A DNA stretch of 64,000 nucleotides. Source: Aphelocoma coerulescens (lineage: Eukaryota > Chordata > Aves > Passeriformes > Corvidae). A program made the position numbers and the translations under genes. Location of the stretch: the NCBI RefSeq assembly GCF_041296385.1, contig NC_091014.1, positions 67,092,578 through 67,156,577 of the forward strand, in the 5' to 3' direction. Of the stretch, positions 45,485 through 57,003 are shown in pieces. A model generated the notes under the pieces. That model made no database searches, was not told where the DNA came from, and was given only the letters and a program-made list of their open reading frames with translations. Numbering within the stretch: position 1 is the first letter of the stretch; each line of letters opens with the position of its first letter.

Positions 45485-45508
45485 ATGGCGGCGGGCGGCG
45501 GGCGCTGA
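45485..45508 (+). CDS. upstream ORF of KCNA6 (7 codons)
   Basis: An ATG at 45485 opens a frame different from the main one and reads MAAGGGR to a TGA at 45506-45508. It ends 62 nt before the KCNA6 start. The context has C at -3 and G at +4, a moderate Kozak site. If it lies in the mRNA it could lower initiation at the main ATG. Whether it is translated is unknown. Confidence 0.4.
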   Translation: MAAGGGR

Positions 45509-45570
45509 AGGCGAGCGGGGCGAGGCGGAGGGGCAGGGAAGGGCAGGCGAGGAAGGGCAGAGCGGGCGGG

Positions 45571-47127
45571 ATGCGGGCGGAGGAGCCGCTGGCGCTGGCG
45601 GCCCCGCGGGCGGGCGGCGAGGCGGAGGTGGAGGCGCCGGGCGAGGAGCGGAGCGGCGGCAGCTGCTGCAGCAGCGAGCGCCTGGTGATCAACATCTCGG
45701 GGCTGCGCTTCGAGACGCAGCTGCGGACCCTCTCCATCTTCCCCGACACGCTGCTGGGAGACCCCAGCCGCAGGGTGCGCTACTTCGACCCGCTCCGCAA
45801 CGAGTACTTCTTCGACCGCAACCGGCCCAGCTTCGACGCCATCCTCTACTACTACCAGTCCGGGGGGCGGCTGCGCCGGCCGGTCCATGTGCCCCTGGAC
45901 ATCTTCCTGGAAGAGATTCGCTTCTACCAGCTGGGCCAGGAGGCCATCGAGACCTTCCGGGAGGACGAGGGCTTCATCCCAGAGGAGGAGAAGCCTCTGC
46001 CCCAGCACCACTTCCAGCGCCAGGTCTGGCTGCTCTTTGAGTACCCCGAGAGCTCCGGGCCGGCCCGGGCCATCGCCATCGTCTCCGTGCTGGTCATCCT
46101 CATCTCCATCGTCATCTTCTGCCTGGAGACCCTGCCCGAGTTCCGCCAGGAGCCCAAGGGCCCCCAGCCTGGCTTCGGGGAGGCTGCGCCGCTCGGGGAC
46201 GAGGCGCTGCTGCTGCCGCCGCTGCCACCGCCGAGCGGGACCCCCCCGCCCCTGCGTCCTGCCGCCGGCTCCGGCCCGTTCTTCACAGACCCCTTCTTCC
46301 TCATCGAGACCCTGTGCATCATCTGGTTCTCCTTCGAGCTCCTGGTGCGCTTCTTCGCCTGCCCCAGCAAGCCCGAGTTCTCCCGCAACATCATGAACAT
46401 CATCGACATCGTGGCCATCATCCCCTACTTCATCACCCTGGGCACCGAGCTGGCTCAGCAGCAGCAGCAGAAGCAACAGCCCGGGAGCAGCAGCAACAAC
46501 GGGGGCCAGCAGCAAGCCATGTCCCTGGCCATCCTCAGAGTCATCCGCCTAGTCAGAGTCTTCAGGATCTTCAAGCTCTCCAGACACTCCAAGGGGCTGC
46601 AGATCTTAGGGAAGACCCTCCAGGCCAGCATGAGGGAGCTGGGCCTCCTCATCTTCTTCCTCTTCATCGGGGTGATCCTCTTCTCCAGCGCTGTCTACTT
46701 TGCAGAGACTGATGACCCTGACTCGCTCTTCACCAGCATCCCTGATGCTTTCTGGTGGGCGGTGGTGTCCATGACCACCGTGGGCTATGGGGACATGTAT
46801 CCCATGACCATTGGTGGCAAGATTGTGGGCTCCTTGTGTGCCATCGCTGGTGTGCTCACCATTGCCCTCCCTGTCCCTGTCATCGTGTCCAACTTCAATT
46901 ACTTCTACCACCGAGAGACTGACCACGAAGAGCAGTGCCAGTACACCCACGTCACCTGCGGCCAACAACAATCACCCTTCTCTGAGCCCAAGAAGGGGGA
47001 CAGTAATCAATCCCTCAGCAAATCTGAATTCCTGGAAGCAGAAGACCTGGAGTCCATGAAATATTCCAACTTCATTCCTCCCAATAACCAGGGATATAAA
47101 GAGAAGAAAATGCTGACAGAGGTGTGA
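45571..47127 (+). CDS. KCNA6: potassium voltage-gated channel subfamily A member 6 (Kv1.6)
   Basis: This is a Shaker-type voltage-gated K+ channel subunit of the plasma membrane that assembles as homo- or hetero-tetramers with other Kv1 subunits. The 518-aa product has the T1 tetramerisation domain (about 37-140), S1 (166-186), S2 (241-262), S3 (272-292), S4 with Arg/Lys at 323, 326, 329, 332, 335 and 338, S5 (354-376), the selectivity filter TVGYGD (403-408) and S6 with the PVP hinge (434-436). It ends in the PDZ-binding LTEV. Tyr410, after the filter, is the position linked to TEA sensitivity in this family. The N-terminus [12 protein letters not shown] resembles human Kv1.6 rather than Kv1.1 or Kv1.5. 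I chose ATG 45571, with G at -3; the frame stays open upstream but without another ATG. It is intronless, as Kv1 genes usually are. The S1-S2 loop is Pro-rich and the S3-S4 linker Gln-rich. No N-glycosylation sequon is seen in either extracellular loop. Confidence 0.97.
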   Translation: MRAEEPLALAAPRAGGEAEVEAPGEERSGGSCCSSERLVINISGLRFETQLRTLSIFPDTLLGDPSRRVRYFDPLRNEYFFDRNRPSFDAILYYYQSGGRLRRPVHVPLDIFLEEIRFYQLGQEAIETFREDEGFIPEEEKPLPQHHFQRQVWLLFEYPESSGPARAIAIVSVLVILISIVIFCLETLPEFRQEPKGPQPGFGEAAPLGDEALLLPPLPPPSGTPPPLRPAAGSGPFFTDPFFLIETLCIIWFSFELLVRFFACPSKPEFSRNIMNIIDIVAIIPYFITLGTELAQQQQQKQQPGSSSNNGGQQQAMSLAILRVIRLVRVFRIFKLSRHSKGLQILGKTLQASMRELGLLIFFLFIGVILFSSAVYFAETDDPDSLFTSIPDAFWWAVVSMTTVGYGDMYPMTIGGKIVGSLCAIAGVLTIALPVPVIVSNFNYFYHRETDHEEQCQYTHVTCGQQQSPFSEPKKGDSNQSLSKSEFLEAEDLESMKYSNFIPPNNQGYKEKKMLTEV

Positions 47128-48902
47128 TGGGTTTTGTTGTCCTGGGTCCAGACACGGAGCTGCAAGCTGCTGTTACAGTTGTCTTCCTACAAGCAGCTGG
47201 ATCTATTCAGCATTTACATGCCAGACTGTGAATTGTGATACCGTAAACAGAATGATTGTGATAATGGGCTCTTCTGTCCTGATTTGCTGTTTCTCATTAC
47301 TGTGTGCAGGCAGAAATGTTCTTGCTTTATTCCGTGGAGTGCTAGCTGTCGTCCCCACTCCCTTGCGCATTTCTTTCTCTGCTTTTGATGACTGCTTTAA
47401 TCCAACGTTAGCTCTGAAACCAAGCCTTGTTACTCCACTAGCAGAGAAGCCCTTGCCACTGCTTCAGCAGAAGGATTCAGCAGAGTAAACAGTTAAAGGG
47501 GCTACAAACATCTGGCTCGAGCAGTGCCCTCAGTCCCTGTGCCAGCGCAGTGCCCTTGGCTGTGGGATCAGTCACGCCTGCCATGCCATTGCCTTTGAAT
47601 AATGGAAACGCTGCAGCCAGGATCACAGGGAGCTCTGCAGCTGTAGGGGAAAGCCAGCAAGCAGATGTCTGCCTTCTTTGCAACCTTTGCCATGCTAAAA
47701 GATCCTCCTAGTTTGTGTTTCAAAAAAAAAAAAAAAAAAAAGATGCATAAATCTAAAAGCTCTTTGCTACTTGCGACCATACATCATGTATCAAAAACAG
47801 GCTTAAAGCAATCAACAGGCTTGGTGAAGATTCTCTGTGTTTTGAGCTTATCTCAGCCTTATTTATGCCAGTGCCCTGATGTTAATTGGCTTTTATAGTA
47901 CCAACTTAGTCTTCATAGTGGTAAGTGCCTTCTGGTGCAAGGCGCGTTGGAGTAAATTCGTTTGTTATCTGCAGAGTTCATCTTCACACAATAGCATTTA
48001 ATGAGATGTGCTTTGTGCTCCAGATACCCAGCTCTGTATTCGGGCATGTGAGAGCAGTCGACTCCACTGCTGTTTTTAACTGAGCATTTGTGTAGCTGAG
48101 GGAAGTTTGCATGTTGGTGTTTTGTTGACGTGGCAGAAAAATCCTAACCACAGACAGCTCTGCACCTGTGCTGTGCCAGGATCGAGCTGGTTTAGCGAGT
48201 CCCAGGCGTAAAATGCCCCAGGGCGAGCGTGTCAACGTTTGAGACTGAGCCTGGCACGGATACAAACTTCCCTAAGCTATCTGCACAAAAGCAGCAGCAT
48301 TCTCCAGACCCTTTGAATGAGGGGAGAAACAGCGAGCCCTGAAGAGACGCTATTGCTGTACTGCTGGCCTAGCCAGTTCCTGGTATTTCATGGATAGGAG
48401 GGACAGCAGTGTTTTTGCACTTGGTTTTATGAAAGCAATTTGTGCTGGCCATGCAAAATATGCATCACTTGGCCTGCAGTGCCGGGTTTGCCAACGGACC
48501 GGAGATTTCTATCTTCAAATGCACGTTTTGCTTCCCAGATCATTTCATTAGTTTCAGTCAGCTCTGCCTTACAAAAACGTTTCAGGCGCTGCCAGCAGGT
48601 GAGAAAGGGAAATGGATGCTTTTGTATTCTACTGGCAGGTTTTCCTGCAAGGAAAAGTCTTTCTTGTTGTAATTCTAAGTGTTTATTCTGCATTCACACG
48701 CCTGCATGTGTATGAAAGCAAAGGCAGCCATTAACGCCTTGCATCATACTGTATGAAATGCATATTGGAATGTGCTACATATTGCATGGGACACGTGTAA
48801 TACATAAGCCAGACATAATGCTAAGGGGCAAAAATACAGAGAATAGATTTCATGTATATATTGTGCTTTTCAGCCATAAGACTAAGAATGCTAAAGGCAC
48901 AT
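47128..48902 (+). other. KCNA6: probable KCNA6 3'UTR and downstream single-copy DNA
   Basis: This is repeat-free apart from an A-run of 20 at 47722-47741. I saw no canonical AATAAA here, so the transcript end is undefined. From about 48430 the sequence is AT-rich with several ATGCAAAT-like and ATGCAT motifs and may be a regulatory element. Confidence 0.4.
47722..47741 (+). repeat. poly(A) run of 20
   Basis: Twenty consecutive A bases about 600 bp after the KCNA6 stop. No retroposed sequence is recognisable before it, so it looks like a simple mononucleotide repeat and would be length-variable. Confidence 0.9.
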
Positions 48903-49003
48903 CATAGAATCATAGAATGGCCTGGGTCAGAAGGGACCTTAAAGATCATCTCTTTCCAAAGAGGGACACCTTCCACTAGACCAGGTTGCTCAGAGCCCCA
49001 TCC
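48903..49003 (-). mobile_element. CR1 LINE 3'-terminal fragment
   Basis: It opens with a double octamer tail, 'catagaatcatagaatggcc', and ends at 'ggttgctcagagccccatcc'. The central 'ccctgccatgggc' block is deleted. Confidence 0.92.
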
Positions 49004-50094
49004 TTTAATATAGTCAGAACTGGCTATAGAACTGGTTGTGAGATGGGGTCTGTTTGCATCTTCATTACCCTGCCTGTTCTCAGCTGTCTTGAGATATGGC
49101 TCCATGCCTAGAGTGCTTTTATTGTGGCCTCTCTCCATCCTGGCCCTGCTCATATGGTAGAAGTTGTTTGTGCAAATCCTAGCTACTCCATTTCTCCAGA
49201 GTCCTGTTGCCTTCTCAGATGTTTTTAGTGTGCAGTGATCTCCCCTGGGGTCAGCACACAACCATTATATTAAAACCTCTGTGTTCTCTTCTCGCTGAAA
49301 TCAGTAGGAAAATGCCACTTGTCTCAGTCTGGGAGACATGAGTTTGATGTGGTGAGGGCTCATAGCTCAGAAGGGTTTGCCTGAATAATGCCTAATTTCT
49401 CTTTGCTTAGTGGGACTGAGGCAAAGGTTTGTGAAGGTCTGAGCCTTGGGGACCATTCTGCATGCCCAGACGTGTAATCAGCTGGTGGGTAAATTGTCCT
49501 AGTGAATTAGTGGGACTGAGGGGCATGGTGGCATCTCTGTTGATTTTGCATGAAAGTTGTCCAGTTCTTAGTGTGTCTTAGTCTTGGTGATGTTCTTAGT
49601 TGTGTTTTGGGGTCACCTTAACGAAATCTTTACTGTGAGGCCAAGAGAGGGACTTTTCTTCAAATTCTGTGTTGCTAGAAGCTAGCAAAAGAAGCTGCTA
49701 TTTAAGAGGGATGTTTCGAGGCTGCTGCCCTCTCCCAGCAGAATGCCCATGTTTGGGGATTTGTTATGCCTGAGTCTATCAGCTGATAAAAGTTCCCCCA
49801 AAGTAAGATATAAAAAACTCAGGTTGAACACAAGTTCAGGAGGAGTCATGAGACACGCTGAGCCTACGTCAGAAAGTTCCTGTGCTCATTTCTCCCCCTG
49901 GGCCTGCCCCTGTTGGTCCTGCCAGGCAGGAGCCCTCCCTGCCCAGAACAGGTTGTTCTCCTGACCAGCAGGACAGACAGCTGGGCACAGAGACTCCAGC
50001 AAGAAAAAAAGATGTGAGGCAGATCACTGGTAGCACAATCCCAGCGAATCTTACACACATCCTCTTGGAAAGAGGTGTCCTGCCCTTGGGTGAG

Positions 50095-50144
50095 ATCCAG
50101 CAGTGAGTTTCCAGGTGCAATCCAGCAGTGAGTTTCTAGTGTGT
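50095..50144. repeat. 25-bp tandem duplication
   Basis: 'atccagcagtgagtttc' occurs at 50095-50111 and again at 50120-50136. The unit is 25 bp in two copies. The unit ends have diverged slightly. Confidence 0.8.
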
Positions 50145-53100
50145 TTTGGAATCTCCCACCCGCAGATCGTACCCAAGGTGTGAAGGAATTCTGTGGTGAA
50201 CAAGGCAGCTCTGTGCAGTTTTTGTGAGCCACGTTTGTCAGTTCTGTAAAGAAAAGTGCACATGAAAATGTGTAAAGCAGGAGTGGTGGTTGCTCCCTGT
50301 GTTTTCTGTGTTGGCTCTCAGAGAAATACAGAATGCCAACAGAAGCGTGGAAACTGTAACCTTGGGACTCATTTGGGGCATGCAAATCCTTCTCTAAGCA
50401 CCTCCTGAAAAGCAGTGAAGTCCCAGAGTTATCAGTAATGCTATGTGTTATACAACTTGTGGAATTTGACATTTTTTAAGGAGCCTTCAGATTTTTTTTC
50501 ACATGACTGAAATGACACAGTGGCACCCGTGCCATTGACTTTACCAGAGGTCTCGCGCCACCGAATCACAGAGATGCTTTCAAAAACCTTACCTCAAGTT
50601 GTCAGCCCGTAGCACTCCCCCCTGGCTGCTCAAAATGCAAATCTGTTTCCTTCTGAAGGTAGAGCACATCCCTGTGAAGCCAAGTAGGCACCTCCAGGGA
50701 CTTGTTTCCATAACAACCTCCCGGACTGTTTCTCTCTGCGCTGTGACTGTGGCTACAAGCGAAAGCACTCGTTGGGTATTTTGTGTTCAGATATCAGCAC
50801 CTTATCTTTCCAGGTGTTTTCTTTGCTTACTGGAGCCGATCCCATCACCTTATATTGTGTACTGCTGCCCTGACCAACTTCAGGTGGGCAGTTTGCAGCC
50901 TTTGAAAGCAGGGAGTGCAAACCCGGAGATGAGAAGAGATTTTATTTGTCCATCCCTGCGGACAGAGAGCTGGAGAGTGTGTGAAGGACAATCTGAGCAC
51001 TCAGCCAGGGAGCTGAGGGGCAACTGGCCTGTGAATGTAGAGTTATCTGGGTGCCTGCTGACAAGGAATACAAGCTCAAGCATCACATTAAAACCCCAGA
51101 AATTCCTCTTGCAGCAATCTCACTAGGAAATAGTTTTGCAGTGGAAGAGACTATTGCTCCTTCCTGATCCTCTGGCTGGTTTGTAACAGTTTGTTCCCCT
51201 GATAATTTTCCCACAGGATGTTTTGCACCAAAGCAGGACAGGGCAGAAATCATCTCCTTGGAGGTGGGGAAGGAAGGAAAGAAAGAAAGAATCTTACTGA
51301 GGACACAGGTGTTTTTTTTATCCACATCAAGGACTGCAGGCATGAAAGGTGTGAAGACCTGTTTTGTGGTGTTTTACTGGTGGATTCCTGCACTTACCTC
51401 CAAGATGAAATTCCTATTCTGCTCCTTCCTGGAAAATGTTGGAATTCGGGATTTCTGAGTAATTTTCTGTTTGGGCCTTTTGATCCAGCTTTCACAGATA
51501 AAAATTCACTGCTAGAGCAGTCATGGGGGTGAAGGTGACCGGACTTGGTGTTCTCTCCTGGGCCCTCTCATTCAGAGGTCCCTATGGAGATAAAGAAGAG
51601 TGAGTGTAAAGAAAATTCAGGGCAGCAAGAGACAGGGTAAGGACTGAAGTGTCTTCCATACGGTGATGGAAAGAACAGCATCAACCCTAAAAGCAAAGGA
51701 ACAAACAGCTCCAGCATCTGCTGCTATAGCAGAAATAGGTAAGGTTTCTTTTTGTTCTGGGAAATTAACGACCAAGAGTTTCTTGAGATTAATGAGGAAG
51801 GATTTCCTAATTAAGATTTGCAGCCTAAAGGGAGAATCTGGTTCTAGGTGAAGAAAGAAAGATAATTATAAACTACAGAAATGTAGTATGAGCCAGATCT
51901 TCACCATCTGCTGATTCAAGCTGGCAAAACTCCTTTTAGTACAACTACCTTGCATTATATTGGGCTCCAACTTCTGCATCAAATCCTAGCATATGTACTA
52001 TTTGTTAAACTGCTTCTTTTTGTTTGTTCTTTTCTTGAGGTCCTGTTTACATCAGGGAAAGATCTGCAGATTACAGCAGGAGTCAACCACAGCTTTCCCA
52101 AAAGTTCTCATCTGACTCAAGTTCCATGTAAGTCCTACTAAACTCAGCAGAGCTGAGCTTAACCTAAAGTTTATATATCGTAGAAGTTAAGAGCAGCAGC
52201 CTTTTATGCATTTATTTCTCAATGGTGGAAAGATGTGGACAGATTCATGGGGAATTTGAAGATACTGCCCTCCCTGGCAGCCCTGTGAGCACAAGATAGC
52301 TCTGTTTGTGCTGCTGTAACCAAAAGCACAGCCTTGAGCCCTTCATCGTTGCTCTTTGAAGTTTGCACTAGGGACAGATCCCCTTCTGAAGGCATTTGGA
52401 GCCGTGTTATCAGCAGGTTCACAGGAGAATGCCTGAATTGCAGGCACCTGCCTTAGGCATAAGGAGAGGAGCAGGTGTTGGCAAGATGAAAAGCCTTAAT
52501 CCCCTGATGGAAGGAAGCAGGGGATGCTGTGTGTCCTTAGCTGCCACCAAAGACAGCGGTGCAGGAAACTGCCTGCCAGCTTCAAGGAGCTCTTCCTGTT
52601 CAGGGTGGGGTCCTACATAACACAAGACCCTACCCAGGAAGATAAATCCAGAAAAATGGTTTTGGGGAAAGCAGGCAGGGATGGTGCTAATTAGCAGTGC
52701 AGCATATGCTGTTAGTACATGTTAATTCCACGTGCTTTTCCCTCTTTGGGTGGGTTTTCCCTTGCTCCAGGGAAGTCTGTCTGAGGCTTCAAAGAACTTG
52801 AATATCAGAACATGGCTTTACACTTTGGGAAACTCATAGCTGAGACCAGTGTGGGTTTGACAGTCCTATAGCATTCCCTGATGAACCCTCACCACTGGAA
52901 GTATCCAGGTTGTCTGTAGTGCCAATTAATAAGAGGAGCCCAAACAATAATTGAGCTTTTCTGTGCACAACTTCTTTTCAGTGAAAGGAAAGAAAGGATT
53001 TGCAGGAGGGAAAGTGCTCATCAATTTCCATGGTCACCATAAATACTGAAGCTGTGTTGACTATTCATTGGAGATAAGAATTAGGGGAAACTTTCATCTT

Positions 53101-53639
53101 CACACAAAATATCATTGAAAATTCAGCAAGTCCTTCTTTGGCTTTCACTAAATTAATATAAAGATATTTATTCAGTGGTGTAAAACTTTGGAAGACCCAT
53201 AGTCAAAAAGTGGTATAAATCACAAATGTATCCATTTAATTGCCAAATCTAGCCCTTGTGTGTTTAAAGAAATGAGGGGCCTTGATTCTGCTCTCTACCC
53301 AAGGTTAGATAAATGTTTCCTTAGGACTGTGGGTGGTATGACTCCTGATCTAAATGAGTGTGAGAGAAGGATCAGGCCCAAAGAAGAGGGCTGTAAGTGC
53401 ACATGACTAGGCTGGATCTCTTTAGGTGTTGTAGGTACACATTGGTCCATTCACCTAAAAGGTTGTATAGAATTTTACACCAACAAAAGGTTTAGCTTTT
53501 AGAGTACATATCGGTTTATCCTCTTACATTCTCTGGAGGGAAATCAAATGGTATTTTACAAGAAAACTGGAACATTACCGTCCCTTCTTGCTGCTCCTTG
53601 ATGCATCTGTTGTTTTCAATTAGCTTGATGGCATCCATT

Positions 53640-53760
53640 TTCAGAAAGCAGATGCTGCCCTCTTTTACACTGGTGCAATTCTGGAATAACTCCGCTGACG
53701 TCAGTGAAGTGACTCCAAATTTATCCCCGGTGAAAGCAGAATTGGACCACAGTCTCTTTG
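53640..53760 (-). repeat. possible ancient amniote interspersed repeat
   Basis: The stretch with 'acactggtgcaattctggaa', 'gctgacgtcagtgaagtgac' and 'agcagaattgga' resembles a repeat common in reptile genomes, where an 'equal to or near gtcaatggagt' palindrome is flanked by 'acaccggtgta'-like words. The match is by memory and loose. Confidence 0.3.
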
Positions 53761-54369
53761 TTTTCCTCTCTGCTCTGGAGCTCTGGGGAAGGTGTGCCAC
53801 TGCCACACCATAAGGTGAGGGCGAGTGCCTGTCTGCTGTGCTGTGCTCGGCACTTTTGTGTCCTTGACACCCCCCCTCACGTGCCTGGCTGGAGCAGGAG
53901 CCAGGCTGGCCTGGGGCATGCATGGCCACCAAATTCCTCCTGCTGAATGGAGCACTTGCTAGCTCTGGATTCCTGACCACTCTTCCTCTTGCCTGGATAT
54001 TTTCCTAAGGAGACAGAGTTGTTTAAGCTGAAGAAATGTAGTTGCAATTCTTAAGTAATAGAACAACAGAAGGGTGGCAGAGGTAGATGTGGAGACAGGC
54101 TCTGCGCCTCCTACATTTTTCTGCTGTCAGGGCTACGTGAAAATCATTGCAGTCCTGGCAGGTTGGTTCTGCATCTGCTGGTTTCAGAGTCTCCATTTAC
54201 AGGGGGTACTAGGTTTGTAAAAATGGGGCTTTCCTGCTCTAACTCTTCTGATCTCAGAAATGCCTTCCCTGAAGCTGGAAAGAAATCTTTGTGTAAAATC
54301 ATTAGTTTGCTGTAAGGGAAAATACCACTGGAGATGGGACAGATGAGGGTGAATAGAAGGAATATTTGT

Positions 54370-54838
54370 GGAATCACAGAAAGACCAGGCTTGGAAGGGA
54401 TCTTAAAGACCATCTTGTTCCAACCCCCAGCCATGGGCAGGGACATCTTGATTGCTCAGAGCCCCATTCAGTCTGGTCTTGAACACTTCAGGGATGGGGC
54501 AGCCACAGCTTCTCTGGACAACCTGTGCCAGGGCCTCACCACCCTCACAGGGAACAATTCCTTCCCAATATCACACCTAAACCTGCTCTCTGTCAGTGTG
54601 AAGCCATTCCCCCTTGCCCTGTCACTCCAGGCCCTTGTCAAGAGTCTCTCTCCATCTTTCCTGTGGGCTCCCTTCAGGCACTGCAAGGCCACACTGAGGT
54701 CACCCCAAAACCTTCCCTTCTCAGGCTGAACAATCCCAGTTCCCTCAGCCTTTCCTCCCAGCAGAGCTGCTCCATCCCTCTGCTCCCCTTGGTGTCCCTG
54801 CCCTGGACTGGCTCCAGCAGCTCCCTGTCCTTCACTCA
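54370..54838 (-). mobile_element. CR1 LINE 3' end (long copy)
   Basis: It starts 'gaatcacagaaagaccaggc', has the standard blocks, and extends further inward than most copies, through 'cttcaggcactgcaaggcca' and 'tgtccctgccctggactggc'. An internal deletion removes part of the 'cttccactatccca' block near 54450. Confidence 0.93.
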
Positions 54839-54934
54839 GTCAAAGTGCCAGTGTCACTAACTGAGCCACCAGAGTACTGCAGCCATAAAAATCAAGGAAC
54901 AGGTCTTGGAAAATCTCGGGACAAGCACGTTCAG

Positions 54935-55115
54935 TACCACCTGGGAAATTTGAATTCTGCAGGGCCTCATCTGGAATGCTGTGTGCATTGTTGGTGACCT
55001 AAATTTGGTCAGGCAGGATGCAGAGAAGAACAGCAAGAATGATCAGGTGGATGGAAACTGCTTTGCAAATGGAAGCTGGAAGAGCCTGACTTTTTAGGCC
55101 AGCAAAAAACTGACA
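54935..55115 (+). mobile_element. older CR1 LINE fragment
   Basis: 'agggcctcatctggaatgct', 'aggatgcagagaagaacagc' and 'aagaatgatcaggtggatgg' follow the CR1 order after the RT domain. It is diverged and truncated on both sides. Confidence 0.65.
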
Positions 55116-55689
55116 AGACCTGTATTTAGGAAAATATTGGGGGTAGAGTAACTAAAGGAGAAGAAAAATATGAGAAACTGTGAGATCTTCCTACATTTCT
55201 TGTGTCTCCAGATCATTTCCCATACTGCACATGTTTACCTACAAAACACCAAATCCTGGTGATTTTACTATTAAATACTTGGGGTTTGTGAGTAGGAGGG
55301 AGAGCTAGGGGAGGAGCTGTGAGTTTTGGGAGGTATTTTTCCTCTGTGAGACTGAGGGGAGAGAAAGAAGTCCTAGGAGTGGGGTAGAATGGTGCAGGGG
55401 ATACCACATCCCTCCAGGAGCTGGTCTGGAGGCAGAGAGCAAATTCACACCCTCCAAAAAACCCACCAAACTCTGTTCACTGCTCTTCCCCTCAGCCTGG
55501 AATGGCTGCTCACATGGTCCAGTCTTTTCTCCCTATCCAGAGCTCTCCGGCTCTTTGCTGACCTTCCTCCTTCCTGGAGTCTGTGGTCACTCCTCACTAC
55601 CACGAGCTCCCTGGAATCACTGGAACTATGCATTGTGTCTAGTGCTGGGGAAAGCCTTGAACCAGCTCTGCTGCAGCTCAGCTAGATTA
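55116..55689. other. intergenic, 570 bp
   Basis: No repeat or gene was recognised between two CR1 fragments. Confidence 0.5.
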
Positions 55690-55803
55690 TCTCATTGGAG
55701 CAACCTGCCCTGGTGGAAGGTGTTCCTGCCCCTCTGGCAGGAGCGTTAGAATGAGGTGATCTTTAAGGTCCTTTCCAATGCAAACCAGTCTGTGATTCCT
55801 TGA
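55690..55803 (+). mobile_element. CR1 LINE 3'-terminal fragment
   Basis: 'ttggagcaacctgccctggt', 'gtgatctttaaggtcctttc' and the tail 'gtctgtgattccttg' identify it. Confidence 0.88.
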
Positions 55804-55852
55804 TTTGTTGCAAAAATAAGCAGTGATGTAGGGTCTTCAACAACTGCTGCTC

Positions 55853-56180
55853 ACAGAATCATTAAGGTTGGAAAATACCTCCAAGATCATCAAGTCCAAC
55901 CTTCAGTGGAATAGCACAATGCCCAGCAAACCATATTATGAAGTGCTGTGTCCACTCATTCTTTGAACACTTCCAGGGCTGGTGACTCCAGCACTTCCCT
56001 GGGCAGTCTGTTCTAATGCTTAACCGCCCTTTCAGTAAAGAAATTTTCCCTGATATCCAACCTGAACCTTCCCTGATGCAACTTGAGGCCCTTTCCTGTT
56101 GTCCTGTCACTTGTTCCCTTGGAGAAGAGGCTGACCCCACCTGGCCACCCCCTCCTGTCAGGGAGTTGTGAGGAGCAGCA
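55853..56180 (-). mobile_element. CR1 LINE 3' end
   Basis: It starts 'tcacagaatcattaaggttg' and runs through 'atcatcaagtccaaccttca', 'ctgatatccaacctgaacct' and 'cctcctgtcagggagttgtg'. It lies tail to tail with the plus-oriented fragment just before it but belongs to another subfamily. Confidence 0.92.
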
Positions 56181-56564
56181 CTGTTGTGTGGAAGGTCAGA
56201 GCAAGTGATTCTGTTGGCCACCCTGGCCGGAGGAGATGAGCAGAATAATTTCCTATTGCAGGCACTGGTCTGACATAGACAGAACAAAGCTTCACATTTG
56301 CTCTCTTCTCTCTCAAATCATTTCCCCTTGTGGAGATGAATCCCCTTAAGCTCAGGAGGCGGAAAAATATTGACCGAGGTGGGAGCTTCATCTGTCCATC
56401 CAGCTCTGTGTCACAGAAATGCCAGGAAGGAGCTGTCCTTGACTTTGTCCTTGAGCCTTCCTGCTTGTTGATGCTCTTTGTTCACTTCAGTGAGGAAACC
56501 ATTGTCTTTGCTATCTCCAGTTTGGCCAGCCAGTTCTGCTCTTTAGCTTTTCTCCTGTGAGAAG
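56181..56564. other. intergenic, 380 bp
   Basis: This is a short spacer between two CR1 copies, with nothing recognised in it. Confidence 0.5.
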
Positions 56565-57003
56565 AAAGATGATGAAGGGCTTGGAGGGGAAGCCACACAA
56601 GGAGCAGCTGAGGGCACTTGGTCTGTTCAGCTGGAGGAGACTGAGGCCAGAGCTCACAGCAGTTCTGCAGCTTCCTCACCTGGGGAAGAGGAGGGGCAGG
56701 CCCTGATCTCTGCTCTGTGTGACCAGGGACAGGACCCAGGGAACAGCTGGAGCTGTGTCAGGAAGGGTGAGGCTGGGTATCAGGAAAAGGTTCTTCCCCC
56801 AGAGGGTGCTGGGGACTGAACAGGCTCCCCAGGGAATGGGCATGGCCCCAAGGCTGCCAGAGCTCCAGGAGTGTTTGGACAACGCTCTCAGGGATGCACA
56901 GGGTGGGATTGCTGGGGTGTCTGTGCAGGGCCAGGAGTTGGGCTGGATGGTCCTTGTGGGTCCCTTCCAGCTCAGGCTGGTCTGTGATTCTGTGATTCAA
57001 TGA
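56565..57003 (+). mobile_element. CR1 LINE 3' end (long copy)
   Basis: It covers the end of ORF2 and the full 3' end: 'agggcttggaggggaagcca', 'ctgttcagctggaggagact', 'ctgggtatcaggaaaaggtt', 'gatggtccttgtgggtccct' and the tail 'ctgtgattctgtgattcaat'. It is one of the longest and best kept CR1 ends in the window. Confidence 0.94.

Larger units (their letters stand above)
44750..46560 (+). promoter_or_regulatory. KCNA6: CpG island covering the KCNA6 promoter, 5'UTR and first part of the CDS
   Basis: CG dinucleotides become frequent from about 44800 and stay dense through the 5'UTR and the first two thirds of the coding sequence, unlike the CpG-poor flanks. This marks the promoter region of KCNA6. 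The exact start of transcription cannot be read from sequence, and a separate upstream non-coding exon is possible. Confidence 0.75.
49004..54369. other. intergenic, 5.4 kb
   Basis: No gene was recognised. It includes a 25-bp tandem duplication (50095-50144), a short GAAA/GGAA-rich run near 51262-51290, and an old repeat-like block at about 53640-53760. A 202-codon minus-strand open frame (49864-50472) has no recognisable domain and spans the tandem duplication. Confidence 0.5.

Noticed and set aside
45310..45570. N-terminal extension of KCNA6 (87 in-frame codons)
   Set aside because: The extension contains no ATG (it begins at GTG), is translated TG repeat and GC-rich 5'UTR, and the family N-terminus begins at the ATG at 45571.
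44755..46515. 586-codon open frame on the minus strand opposite KCNA6
   Set aside because: It is a shadow of the GC-rich KCNA6 coding sequence and CpG island. It is rich in Arg, Pro, Ala and Leu, has no domain, and the sense frame is clearly the conserved channel.
49864..50472. 202-codon minus-strand open frame
   Set aside because: It has no recognisable domain and crosses a 25-bp tandem duplication whose repeat appears in the protein. There is no splice or promoter context, so it is probably chance.
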